Shown: piece after piece, positions 1-7,005 of the stretch
How the letters are laid out: each line of letters starts with the position of its first letter
Numbering within the stretch: the stretch's first letter is position 1
NCBI GenBank assembly: GCA_016190485.1
Contig: JACPQN010000037.1
Span: 1 to 44,712 of the forward strand
DNA length: 44,712 nucleotides
Source: Chloroflexota bacterium
GTDB taxonomy: Bacteria > Chloroflexota > Dehalococcoidia > SHYD01
Direction of reading: 5' to 3'
Notes under the pieces: generated by a model
Database searches by the model: none
Told to the model about the DNA's origin: nothing
The model's input: only the letters and a program-made list of their open reading frames with translations
Program-made: the position numbers and the translations under genes

Positions 1-79
1 GCCGTAGGGCGATGTGTCCTTACCCCCACCTAGCCCTGCCTGTGGCAGGCAGGCTCCCCCTGGGAGGGGGAGGAAGAGC
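1..79. repeat. Direct repeat, copy 1
   Basis: This 79-base unit recurs at 124-202 with only two or so differences. Each copy contains a CCCCCTGGGAGGGGG palindrome and a CCTGCCTG..GGCAGGCAGG inverted motif. It looks like dispersed non-coding repeat DNA. The short open frames across it are low-complexity and are not genes. Confidence 0.8.
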
Positions 80-123
80 ATCCCCCTCCCAGGAAGGGAG
101 GGGGGAGGGGAGGGTGAAAGCAG

Positions 124-202
124 CCGTAGGGCGATGTGTCCTTACCCCCACCTGGCCCTGCCTGCGGCAGGCAGGCTCCCCCTGGGAGGGGGAGGAAGAA
201 GC
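124..202. repeat. Direct repeat, copy 2
   Basis: Second copy of the unit at 1-79. It runs on at 203-236 into CCCTCTCCCCCTGGGAGAGGGTTAGGGTGAGGG, a palindromic dispersed repeat of a kind common in many bacterial genomes. Apart from these repeats and the hairpin at 255-287, I see nothing in 1-308. Confidence 0.8.
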
Positions 203-254
203 CCTCTCCCCCTGGGAGAGGGTTAGGGTGAGGGCAAGCGCATCGGATGCGAAG

Positions 255-287
255 GAGCGTACCCTTCGAGTGCCTCAGGGTACGCTC
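255..287. terminator. Inverted repeat downstream of the first FAA hydrolase gene
   Basis: GAGCGTACCC (255-264) and GGGTACGCTC (278-287) form a perfect 10-bp stem with a 13-base loop, about 20 bases beyond the stop of the minus-strand gene at 309-1229. There is no U-run on either side, so factor-independent termination is uncertain. It may simply be a 3'-end hairpin. Confidence 0.4.
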
Positions 288-308
288 TTGTAGCCGCCGT
301 TCTTCAGC

Positions 309-1229
309 CTACCGCCTGATCCACGCGGGCGGGCTCGACGACCGCCCGGAGATGAAGTCGGCCAGGCCACGGTCGATCTCCCGAGGCCACGACCGCTTCA
401 GGTCGTCCCGCACCTTCACCTGGAGCCGCCCCAGGCCCGGGATCTCCATCTCCAGGTTGTCGCCGTCCTGGATGGCGCTGAGGCCCTGGTGGTTGGTGCC
501 GCAGGCGATGAGGTCTCCCGGCTCCAGGGTGACCACCGAGGAGATCCACTCGATGGTGCGGGGGATCTTATGACCCATGTCGCTGGTGTTGTAGTCTTGG
601 CGCAGGTCGCCGTTCACCCAGAGCCGGATGGCCAGGCTCTGGGGGTCAGCCACCTCGTCCGCCGTCACCAGGTAGGGGCCGCAGGGGCCGAAGGTGTCCC
701 AGGACTTGCCCCAGAAGAAGCTGTTGGCGTGCAGCCCCCTGGCCGAGACGTCGACGAAGTTCACATAGCCGAAGATGTGGCCCATGGCCTGGTCGGCCCG
801 GATGTTGGTGGCCTCCCGCCCGATGACGATCCCCAGCTCCGCCTCGTGGTGGAAGATGGGGGCCTGGGCCGGCGGCATCATCACCGTGTCCCCGGTGCCG
901 ATGACGGACTCAGGTGACTTGAGGAACGCGTTGATGGGCCGCGGCTCCTTGAGCGCGCCGTTCTCCAGGTAGTTGGCCGCCATGGCCACGATCTTGTTGG
1001 GACGCGGCACCGGCGAGCGGAGCTGCACGCTGGAGAGAGGCACGCCCTGGGCGCTGCGGGAGAGCTCCTCGAAGCGGGCGCGGTAGGTCTGCTGGAAGCC
1101 GGCGATGACCCCGTTGAGGAGGTCCTGGGGCGTGGGCTGGTTCACGTCCTGCACCGCGCTGGAGAGGTCCACCACCCGGTCGTCCTTCACCAGGCCGAGC
1201 TTGTGATCGTTGAAAAAGACGAGTTTCAT
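309..1229 (-). CDS. Fumarylacetoacetate hydrolase family protein (copy A)
   Basis: 306-aa member of the FAH superfamily, metal-dependent enzymes that hydrolyse or decarboxylate 2-keto acids and related C-C bonds in aromatic or sugar-acid catabolism. The metal-site signature HHEAELG is at residues 127-133 (E129, E131) and a further acidic ligand is near D160 in FVDVSARG. The ending GDLIACGTNHQG-..-MEIPGLG is also typical. The ATG at 1229 is preceded by AGGAAGGA with an 8-base spacer. It lies in tandem with the paralogue at 1440-2345 and shares long identical stretches with it (for example NYLENG, LKEPRPIN). The substrate cannot be read from sequence. Confidence 0.9.
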   Translation of the reverse strand: MKLVFFNDHKLGLVKDDRVVDLSSAVQDVNQPTPQDLLNGVIAGFQQTYRARFEELSRSAQGVPLSSVQLRSPVPRPNKIVAMAANYLENGALKEPRPINAFLKSPESVIGTGDTVMMPPAQAPIFHHEAELGIVIGREATNIRADQAMGHIFGYVNFVDVSARGLHANSFFWGKSWDTFGPCGPYLVTADEVADPQSLAIRLWVNGDLRQDYNTSDMGHKIPRTIEWISSVVTLEPGDLIACGTNHQGLSAIQDGDNLEMEIPGLGRLQVKVRDDLKRSWPREIDRGLADFISGRSSSPPAWIRR

Positions 1230-1363
1230 GGCGCTAGTCCTTCCTGAAGTTTGGCTTGAGCATGCTCACCGACTGCTGAAGCCTCGCTCATGGTGAGCCT
1301 GGTTTACCCTGCCTACTACAAGCAGGCTTGCCGAAGGGAAACACGAGCGCACCCGCCCTTCAA

Positions 1364-1383
1364 CCCTTCGGCATAGCTCAGGG
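1364..1383 (-). repeat. Dispersed CCTGAGC..CGAAGG palindrome (degenerate)
   Basis: Reads CCCTGAGCTATGCCGAAGGG on the minus strand, in the gap between the two FAA hydrolase genes. It belongs to the dispersed family also found at about 2536, 6560, 10933, 18182, 20817, 21095 and 37879. Confidence 0.7.
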
Positions 1384-1439
1384 CAGGCAGGCTCCAGACG
1401 AGTGGAAAGGCTGTTCTGCAACCTGTTGCGGGAAGCCTT

Positions 1440-2345
1440 CTAAGCGCGGACGCGGCCCGCCGCCCGGTCGGCCGTCTCCCGGTCCACGCCCTTGGGCCAG
1501 GAGCGCTTCTTGGCATCGGTGACGTTCAGGTGCAGGCGGCCCAGGCCGGGGATCTCCATCTCCACCTTATCTCCGTCTTGCAGAGGGCCGAGCCCCTGGT
1601 GGTTGGTGCCGCAGGCCAGGATATCGCCGGGGTTCAGGGTGGCGATGGAGGTGGCCCACTCCAGGGTCTCGGGGATCTTGTGGCCCATGTCGTTGGTGTT
1701 GTAGTTCTGGCGCAGCTCGCCGTCCACCCAGAGCTGGATGGGCTTGTTCTGCGGGTCGCCGGCCTCGTCCAGCGTGACCAGGTAGGGCCCCATGGGGGCG
1801 AAGGTGTGGTAGGACTTGCCCAGGAAGAAGTTGTCGGCGTTGGGCGCGCCCAGGCCCCGGGCCGAGGTGTCGATGTAGTTGACGCAGCCGAAGACGTAGC
1901 TGCGCCAGTCGGCGGCCCTGATCTTGCTGGCCTTGCGGCCGATGACCAGGCCCAGCTCCGCCTCGTGGTGGAAGGTGGTCACCGGCGCGTCGGGCAGCGC
2001 GATCGTGTCCCCATCGCCGATGACGGCGTTGGGCGACTTGAGGAAGCCGTTGATGGGCCGGGGCTCTTTCAGCGAGCCGTTCTCCAGGTAGTTGCCCGCC
2101 ATGTTCAGCATCTTGCCCGGCTTGGGCAGGGGCGCCCGCAGCCGCACCTGGCTCAGGGGCGTGCCGCCGCCGGCCCGGGCAGCCTGCTCCAGGCGCGCCC
2201 GGTACTGGTCGAAGCGCTCGATGAGGCGGGAGATCAGGTCGTGGGGGCCCACGTGGGGGATCTCCTGTACGATGCCGGTGACGTCGACGACGCTCTCGCC
2301 GCTCACCACGCCCAGACGGAAGTCGTTGAAGTAGACCAGTTTCAC
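1440..2345 (-). CDS. Fumarylacetoacetate hydrolase family protein (copy B)
   Basis: About 301 aa, paralogous to the gene at 309-1229, with the same HHEAELGLVIG metal motif, FVxYIDTSARG-like segment and C-terminal IPGLGRL. The frame stays open upstream to 2600, but I choose the GTG at 2345 because GGAGGAGGT lies 6 bases before it and the protein then starts KLVYFNDFRLG, aligning with residue 2 of copy A. It is expected to be a cytosolic metal-dependent hydrolase, isomerase or decarboxylase of 2-oxo-acid-type substrates. The tandem pair suggests either a heteromeric enzyme or two substrates. Confidence 0.9.
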   Translation of the reverse strand: MKLVYFNDFRLGVVSGESVVDVTGIVQEIPHVGPHDLISRLIERFDQYRARLEQAARAGGGTPLSQVRLRAPLPKPGKMLNMAGNYLENGSLKEPRPINGFLKSPNAVIGDGDTIALPDAPVTTFHHEAELGLVIGRKASKIRAADWRSYVFGCVNYIDTSARGLGAPNADNFFLGKSYHTFAPMGPYLVTLDEAGDPQNKPIQLWVDGELRQNYNTNDMGHKIPETLEWATSIATLNPGDILACGTNHQGLGPLQDGDKVEMEIPGLGRLHLNVTDAKKRSWPKGVDRETADRAAGRVRA

Positions 2346-2765
2346 GGCGTACCTCCTCCGCGAGTTTCTTCCGGCGCTGCGGTCTGGTCGGGTTGTCCGG
2401 GTGCCGCGCGCTGGGACGGTCGAATGGGATTGTACTCGGTGGCACGGCAACAGTCCAGTGTTTGACGAAGGTACTTGGTAACGGCAGCAGTCAAGCTGAG
2501 AGCTTGTCCGTTTTTCGTGTAAGGTGGGGGCGTGTCCTGAGCTTGTCGAAGAGCTTGTCCCCCGCCTGCGGCGGGCAGGCCCACCCCCCTGGCGGGCCAC
2601 AAGGGCCTGCCCTACAAAGCTCCCGGATTTCTCACAACCTCTGAAGCCTGCGGTAGGTTACGGCCAAACGGTGGGGCCTAAGCTCGCAGGAGGTAGCGCC
2701 AACGTCATCTGGTGTGTTTGACCTATTGACTGCCCCCCCGTGTTACCGTCATCCTAGCTACGCTT
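2346..2765. other. 420-bp gap with repeats and no recognisable gene
   Basis: The gap separates the leftward FAA hydrolase genes from the rightward truncated YCF48 gene. It contains one dispersed palindrome (2536-2551) followed by inverted CCGCCTGCGGCGGGCAGG motifs. I see no convincing coding frame and no clear promoter. Confidence 0.6.
2536..2551 (+). repeat. Dispersed CCTGAGC..GTCGAAG palindrome
   Basis: CCTGAGCTTGTCGAAG, followed at once by GAGCTTGTCCCCC and a GC-rich inverted motif. Same family as the other dispersed palindromes in this window. Confidence 0.75.
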
Positions 2766-4940
2766 GTGTGGTCCGACGACAACCCCTATATCTTCTATTA
2801 CGAGCTTCAGCTGAGCAGGGACAGCCTGTTTGATACGAAACCTGCCACCGCAGTGGCCCCCGTGTACTGGAACGTGCTCCACGGGGGCGAATCCCGCCCT
2901 TTCAATAGCTGGGCCGTGCCCGTGAGCTACCCCCTAGAGCAGGGGACCCGCTATTACTGGCGGGTCAGGCCCCGTGTCCAGGGCAACGGCACGCCCGTCA
3001 ATTGGTCGCTGCCTTACTACTTCAACACGCCGAGCCGCATCACTCCCACACCTACCCCAGCACCCTCATCACCCACTGCTACGCCAGTTCCAGCTACGAC
3101 GACGCCAACGCCAACCGCGTCACCGACTTCGGCTGCGCCAATAGGGCCCGGCACCCCTGCAACAACGCCAGTTGCAACAGCGAGTGCGACGGCAACGCCG
3201 ACGGCGACCCCTACCTTTACCCCGACCCCGACGTCCACCCCAGCCACTTACACCCTGGTGGTGAGCAAAGCGGGCACGGGGACGGGCACGGTGACCAGCG
3301 TACCGCAGGGGATAAGCTGTGGTCTCGCCTGCGCCGGGAACTTTCGGACCGGCACGGCAGTTATCCTGACTGTCTCCCCCGCGCCCGGGATCATCTTCGA
3401 CGGCTGGAGTGGTGACTCCGACTGCTATGACGGCGTAGTCATCATGGACGGTAGCAAGAGCTGCATTGCTATTTTCAGCAAGCCTGACGAAGCTACTCTG
3501 ATTGTGGCTAAGACCGGCACCGGTTCGGGCACAGTGGTCAGCTCACCACCGGGCATTAACTGCGGGACTGACTGCACCGAGGTATATCAACTCGGCACGC
3601 TGGTCTCCCTGACGGGGTTGCCGGCATCGACTTCCAGCTTCGACGGCTGGGCGGGCGACTCCGATTGCACCGATGGGGTGGTCACCATGAGCTACAGCAA
3701 AACCTGCGTTGCCATCTTCTCCGCTCTACCCACACCAACTCCCACTGCCACCCCTACGTTGACGCCAACCCCCACACCAACCGCGACGGCAACACAAACG
3801 CCCACTAGAACCCCTACACCTGCACTTACGGCCACCTTTACCTCCACTCCGACCGCTACGGCAACACAAACGCCTACTAGAACCCCTACACCCACACCTA
3901 CAACTACCTTCACCCCAACCGCCACAGCTACAGCGACCGCAACAAGTACGACATCGGGAGTGATGACATGGGTAAGGCAAACCAGTGGCACGACCCAGGG
4001 GCTTAATGGCATTGCCGCGGTAGACTCAAATGTAGCTTGGGCAGTGGGTGGCGGCGGGACAGTTCTCAAAACCACCGACGGGGGAGCGACGTGGGTGTTG
4101 CGCTCTCTAGGAACGAACGTCCAACTATGGGGGGTGGCGGCCGTGGACGCAAACATCGCCTGGGTTATGGATACTGATCACTTGCTAAGAACTATAGACG
4201 GCGGTACCACATGGATTGCGCAGAACGGCAACCTTGGCGGTGGTAGTGCGGCCGTCGCTCTGGATAAGAATACTGCATGGGCTGTGGGGTCCAGCGGGAG
4301 AATTTTTAGGACCACTAATGGCGGGACCACATGGGGGAGACAGCAGAGCGGGACAACAGAGACGCTCAACGATATTACGGCGGTTAGTCCAAGTACCGCT
4401 TGGGCCGCGAGCAACTATAGCATCATTCTGAAAACCACCGACGGTGGTCTTACCTGGGTGGCTCAAAACATCAGCGCTGACGCCAATCTCTATGGCGCAG
4501 CTGCGGTGAATAATGATGTAGCGTGGGCTGTCGGATGGTGGTGGAACAAGCCCGGGTCTATTTTCAAGACCACTAATGGGGGAGACATTTGGGTGCTACA
4601 GGCTAGCCTAACGGGGATCGGCATGATCAGCATAACTGCAATTGATGCGAACATAGCTGTAGCGGTCGGAGAGCCAAGCGCCGTTCTCGTGACTACAGAC
4701 GGTGGCCTACATTGGAAAAAACAGACCATCGGAACCACAGCGCATCTTCAGCGAGTAGGATCAGCAGGCAACAGTATTTGGGTAGTAGGGGAGTCCGGGA
4801 CGATCCTGCATGCGTCTCTGGCAGGCCAGACGCTTGCCCAGAAAGAATTAGCCAATTCCGTCGTCAACGAGAATCTGCTGCCTGGCGTGCTCAGCAGGTT
4901 GAAAGCCGTCGTAGCTCGCTTTTTCGCGAGGCTCTATTAG
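2766..4940 (+). CDS. Surface protein with Fn3-like, InlB-type and YCF48 repeats, 5'-truncated
   Basis: About 724 aa from a GTG at 2766. Order: a fibronectin-III-like segment (about 1-85, ending YYWRVRPRVQG), a Thr/Pro-rich linker (about 90-155), two divergent InlB B-repeat-like modules (about 160-320, each with FDGW(S/A)GDSDC and paired cysteines), a second Thr/Pro linker, then about six YCF48/BNR-type repeats (about 400-690) with TDGGxTW signatures, and a basic amphipathic tail. Such proteins are normally exported, but no signal peptide is present. The open frame begins only at 2730, in the middle of the Fn3-like fold, and no good ribosome site precedes the GTG. I infer loss of the 5' end, so it may be a pseudogene. 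Codon use is less GC-biased than in neighbours, fitting an accessory origin. Confidence 0.75.
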   Translation: MWSDDNPYIFYYELQLSRDSLFDTKPATAVAPVYWNVLHGGESRPFNSWAVPVSYPLEQGTRYYWRVRPRVQGNGTPVNWSLPYYFNTPSRITPTPTPAPSSPTATPVPATTTPTPTASPTSAAPIGPGTPATTPVATASATATPTATPTFTPTPTSTPATYTLVVSKAGTGTGTVTSVPQGISCGLACAGNFRTGTAVILTVSPAPGIIFDGWSGDSDCYDGVVIMDGSKSCIAIFSKPDEATLIVAKTGTGSGTVVSSPPGINCGTDCTEVYQLGTLVSLTGLPASTSSFDGWAGDSDCTDGVVTMSYSKTCVAIFSALPTPTPTATPTLTPTPTPTATATQTPTRTPTPALTATFTSTPTATATQTPTRTPTPTPTTTFTPTATATATATSTTSGVMTWVRQTSGTTQGLNGIAAVDSNVAWAVGGGGTVLKTTDGGATWVLRSLGTNVQLWGVAAVDANIAWVMDTDHLLRTIDGGTTWIAQNGNLGGGSAAVALDKNTAWAVGSSGRIFRTTNGGTTWGRQQSGTTETLNDITAVSPSTAWAASNYSIILKTTDGGLTWVAQNISADANLYGAAAVNNDVAWAVGWWWNKPGSIFKTTNGGDIWVLQASLTGIGMISITAIDANIAVAVGEPSAVLVTTDGGLHWKKQTIGTTAHLQRVGSAGNSIWVVGESGTILHASLAGQTLAQKELANSVVNENLLPGVLSRLKAVVARFFARLY

Positions 4941-5000
4941 GCGTCCGTGGACTCGCAAGAGAAAGCAGTTAAGGCGGTGATAGGTTAGGAGCAGCATTAG

Positions 5001-5009
5001 AAGGAGATG
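5001..5009 (+). promoter_or_regulatory. Shine-Dalgarno site for the small gene at 5017
   Basis: AAGGAGATG lies 7 bases before the ATG at 5017. A nearer ATG at 5012 runs into a stop after three codons, so 5017 is the usable start. Confidence 0.55.
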
Positions 5010-5016
5010 TCATGAC

Positions 5017-5232
5017 ATGGTAGGACCGCAGCGGAAGTACAACAATGGTCAGCCCGTGCGCGTAAAGAAAGCCGGGGGTACTGGTCACGAACCGGACGAT
5101 GCACTGAAAGGGAAACCAGGGATTATCGATCACCAGGTGGGTTGGCACTCGGATCAAGTGGACTACGCGGTGAAGATCGCTGGAAGGCTCAAGAATATCT
5201 GTGAGGGCTGGCTCGAACCTAATGCAAATTAG
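5017..5232 (+). CDS. Small SH3-like protein of unknown function
   Basis: 71 aa. The spacing of glycines and hydrophobics (PVRVKKAG, GKPGIID, YAVKI.GR, EGWLE) resembles a small KOW/SH3-like barrel, but I do not recognise the family. A strong AAGGAG site supports translation. It lies alone between the truncated YCF48 gene and the DUF5678/protease pair, in an accessory stretch. No function is proposed. Confidence 0.5.
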   Translation: MVGPQRKYNNGQPVRVKKAGGTGHEPDDALKGKPGIIDHQVGWHSDQVDYAVKIAGRLKNICEGWLEPNAN

Positions 5233-5264
5233 GACACTACTCACTCCTTTGGAGCAGATGCCTA

Positions 5265-5295
5265 TTTGATCGGCTTGGGGCTTTTCTCCGCCGCA
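5265..5295. repeat. 31-bp direct repeat, copy 1
   Basis: Identical over 31 bases to 6111-6141; similarity extends upstream to a shared CAGATG. In one frame it reads (L)FDRLGAFLRR.. followed by a stop, as does copy 2, so both look like remnants of the 3' end of a duplicated coding sequence. Confidence 0.8.
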
Positions 5296-5358
5296 CATTC
5301 TTTAGTGGGTAGGCGGGCGGGAGCTGCGAGCACAGTCCGCCACCCTGCGCTTGCCTTA

Positions 5359-5367
5359 TGCTATACT
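5359..5367 (+). promoter_or_regulatory. Extended -10 promoter for the DUF5678/protease pair
   Basis: TGCTATACT is an extended -10 element (TGn + TATACT) located 28 bases before the ATG at 5396. No good -35 is seen, which is acceptable for an extended -10 promoter. Confidence 0.5.
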
Positions 5368-5395
5368 CTCCTCAGTGGCAAGAGGAGGGCGCGCG

Positions 5396-5641
5396 ATGGT
5401 GGACTTGCACCAGTGGGTCAAAGGCCGGGCGGAGGAGGACGAGCGCCTGTATGAGCGCTACGGCAAGCCCTTAGAAAAGGACCACGTCGGGGAGTACCTT
5501 GCTATCGGGCCGGACGGTGAGGTGATTCTAGGGCATGACGATCTGGAGGTAGAGCAGAAAGCCCTCGCGCGTTTCGGGAGTGGAAATTTCGCCTTTCGTA
5601 GGGTCGGCGTAGAACTGCGATGGCGCAACGCCACACCATAG
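5396..5641 (+). CDS. DUF5678-like small protein
   Basis: 81 aa from the ATG at 5396, which has GAGGAGGG seven bases upstream. The body (GEYLAIGPDGEVILGHDDLE, then a charged helix) resembles the short DUF5678-type domain often encoded next to clan AA aspartic proteases. Its 3' end overlaps the protease gene by 22 bases, so the two are translationally coupled. Its role, perhaps a partner or regulator of the protease, is unknown. Confidence 0.65.
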   Translation: MVDLHQWVKGRAEEDERLYERYGKPLEKDHVGEYLAIGPDGEVILGHDDLEVEQKALARFGSGNFAFRRVGVELRWRNATP

Positions 5642-5982
5642 AAAGCATCAATTACCCCTATCTCCACATCTCCTGGCAGGTCCGTGGCGTTGAGCAGCAG
5701 GGCTGGGCTTACTTGGACACCGGCTTTGACGGCCATCTCGCAGTCCCGGAAAGCATGTTAGCTGAGCTAGGACTGCCTGATTATCTGACACCATACAGAC
5801 TGGTCGGCGAGCAGCGGATCTGGGCTCCATCGTATGAGGGTAGCCTTACGCTCCTGGGGTTTGACCCCTCGTTTCCTGCATCTATTGTCGCCTTGGGTAC
5901 GGAGCTCCTGCTAGGACGACATCTGATTGACCGATTTACTGTTACCTTCGACCACGGCCAGCGGCTGGAGGTGCAGGAGTGA
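5620..5982 (+). CDS. Clan AA (retropepsin-like) aspartic protease
   Basis: 120 aa. YLDTGFDGHLAVP near residues 31-43 contains the DTG-type catalytic aspartate motif of retropepsin-like clan AA proteases. The later hydrophobic stretch TELLLGRHLIDRFTVTFD matches the family's second half (LLGxxxL). These enzymes act as homodimers with one Asp per subunit. The gene overlaps the DUF5678-like gene and the pair forms one unit. The target is unknown. Confidence 0.75.
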   Translation: MAQRHTIESINYPYLHISWQVRGVEQQGWAYLDTGFDGHLAVPESMLAELGLPDYLTPYRLVGEQRIWAPSYEGSLTLLGFDPSFPASIVALGTELLLGRHLIDRFTVTFDHGQRLEVQE

Positions 5983-6110
5983 CAGAACCATTCAGCCTGG
6001 CGCTTCCCCCTGGGACACGCTGGCGACCGCGGGCCTGTGAGCTTCCTCCGCCGCTACTTTCTCGGCAGGTGACAATTGTCTCTAGCCTGTTGCCGACCCA
6101 GATGAGCATC

Positions 6111-6141
6111 TTTGATCGGCTTGGGGCTTTTCTCCGCCGCA
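6111..6141. repeat. 31-bp direct repeat, copy 2
   Basis: Exact match to 5265-5295, 846 bases apart. Here the frame begins ATGAGC just upstream and reads MSIFDRLGAFLRRIVFGG then stop. I treat it as a relic rather than a gene. The two copies bracket the DUF5678/protease pair. Confidence 0.8.
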
Positions 6142-6173
6142 TCGTCTTTGGGGGGTAAGAGTGGAGGTTGTTC

Positions 6174-6437
6174 CTACGTAGGACGGTCAACTACCCGTGA
6201 TGGGCCGATAATGAGCGGGGTCGCCGGATTGAGGAAGGTGTACGTGAGGAAGAAGCGCCCGAAGCCGAAGCCAAGGGTGCCCGGCCGATATGGTAAGGGA
6301 AGGTTGACCTTGGTATCGCCATCGGGATAGGGGTCTTGCAGGAGGACATCGAAAGCCCGGTAGAATTCTTCTCGTTCTGCCGGGCTTAGCGTTGTGAGGA
6401 AGCGCTCGATGGTATCGGAGAGAACGGCATCAAACGT
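6174..6437 (-). CDS. RelE/ParE-superfamily toxin with non-standard start
   Basis: About 87 codons reading (T)FDAVLSDTIERFL..SPAEREEF..FGFGRFFLTYTF..IIGPSRVVDRPT, a compact one-domain protein in the position and size range of RelE/ParE toxins, just after and overlapping an antitoxin-like gene. No ATG, GTG or TTG exists in this frame between the upstream stop and well into the fold. The only sensibly placed codon is ACG at 6435-6437, seven bases after GGAGG. Either the toxin uses a rare ACG start, it is coupled to the antitoxin stop, or the start was mutated from ATG and the toxin is silent. The frame itself is intact. Confidence 0.6.
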   Translation of the reverse strand, partial: TFDAVLSDTIERFLTTLSPAEREEFYRAFDVLLQDPYPDGDTKVNLPLPYRPGTLGFGFGRFFLTYTFLNPATPLIIGPSRVVDRPT

Positions 6438-6630
6438 CGCCGAGCCTCCGCTTCACATCTTCCAGCTTAGAAAAGCGGCCTTCTTGGAAATCTTTGTACC
6501 CCTGCTCCGTGGCTTGTGAGAGCGCGGCGTCCTGCAGCATATGCTCAACCAGCCGCTTTCCTTCGGCATGGCTCAGGACAGGTCCCTGCTCCGTTCCAGG
6601 TTCTCGCTCAGGGAGTGCCGTAGCCATCAT
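6430..6630 (-). CDS. Small antitoxin-like protein
   Basis: 66 aa, starting at the ATG-ATG pair (6630/6627) behind AAGGAGG. The C-terminal half, YKDFQEGRFSKLEDVKRRLG, has the pattern of Phd/RelB-class antitoxins, where this tail wraps the toxin. The toxin frame overlaps its stop. Codons for PVLSHAEGKR come from a copy of the dispersed palindrome (6560-6577) embedded in frame. It is expected to bind the downstream toxin and repress its own operon. Confidence 0.6.
   Translation of the reverse strand: MMATALPEREPGTEQGPVLSHAEGKRLVEHMLQDAALSQATEQGYKDFQEGRFSKLEDVKRRLGDV
6560..6577 (-). repeat. Dispersed palindrome inside the antitoxin gene
   Basis: CCTGAGCCATGCCGAAGG on the minus strand, a variant of the dispersed family. 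It is read in frame as LSHAEG, so the element was absorbed without breaking the gene. Confidence 0.65.
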
Positions 6631-6774
6631 GCCTGCCTCCTTGCGCTCTGAGGCCAGTGTACACCTTGCCCGTCTAGCTGACAACGGCGCTGGTGTCTGA
6701 GGGCCGATGGGCTACTCTCCCCCTCCGGATCAGTGAACAGCCATCTTGTTTGCTGCTCGCCGCGGCGGATGGTA

Positions 6775-6935
6775 AGATAGCGTCCACAACTGAACAGTCG
6801 CAGTCAGAGCGCCTGCGCAGGGCGCAGGGGCGAAGCCGGTGGGAGTCCGGCGCTGTCCCGCAACTGTATCGCTCGCCCGAGGCGAGCCGAGCCAGACCGC
6901 TTGCTCTTGCTGCGTCCCGTGCCTCCGCGGAGAGG
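6775..6935 (+). ncRNA. Cobalamin riboswitch
   Basis: The diagnostic core GAAGCCGGTGGGAGTCC..GCTGTCCCGCAACTGT is at 6832-6867, matching the class consensus (GAA..GGTG..A.TCC..C.G.CCCGCNACTGT). A GC-rich hairpin (GCTCGCC/GGCGAGC) and GAGCCAGACCGC at 6889-6900 follow, corresponding to the 3' conserved block. It lies directly upstream of btuF and the cob genes and should turn them down when adenosyl- or methylcobalamin is abundant. The hairpin CCTCCGCGGAG at about 6921 may be part of the expression platform. The outer boundaries are approximate. Confidence 0.92.
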
Positions 6936-7005
6936 TAGGGAGGGCGCGTGCCCACGCCGTCCTCATCTCCGATCCGGGATGGGGATTTTTTTGTCCGAGG
7001 TGTCT

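Noticed and set aside
1-236. The repeats at the left edge as a CRISPR array
   Set aside because: Only two long imperfect units are present, with no short regular spacers and no cas genes.
3700-3960. Low-complexity minus-strand frames over the Thr/Pro linkers
   Set aside because: They consist of Val/Gly or Cys/Arg repeats created by the ACNCCN codon pattern on the opposite strand.
6111-6165. MSIFDRLGAFLRRIVFGG as a small gene
   Set aside because: The copy at 5265 has no start in that frame and the peptide has no ribosome site; a relic of a 3' end is simpler.
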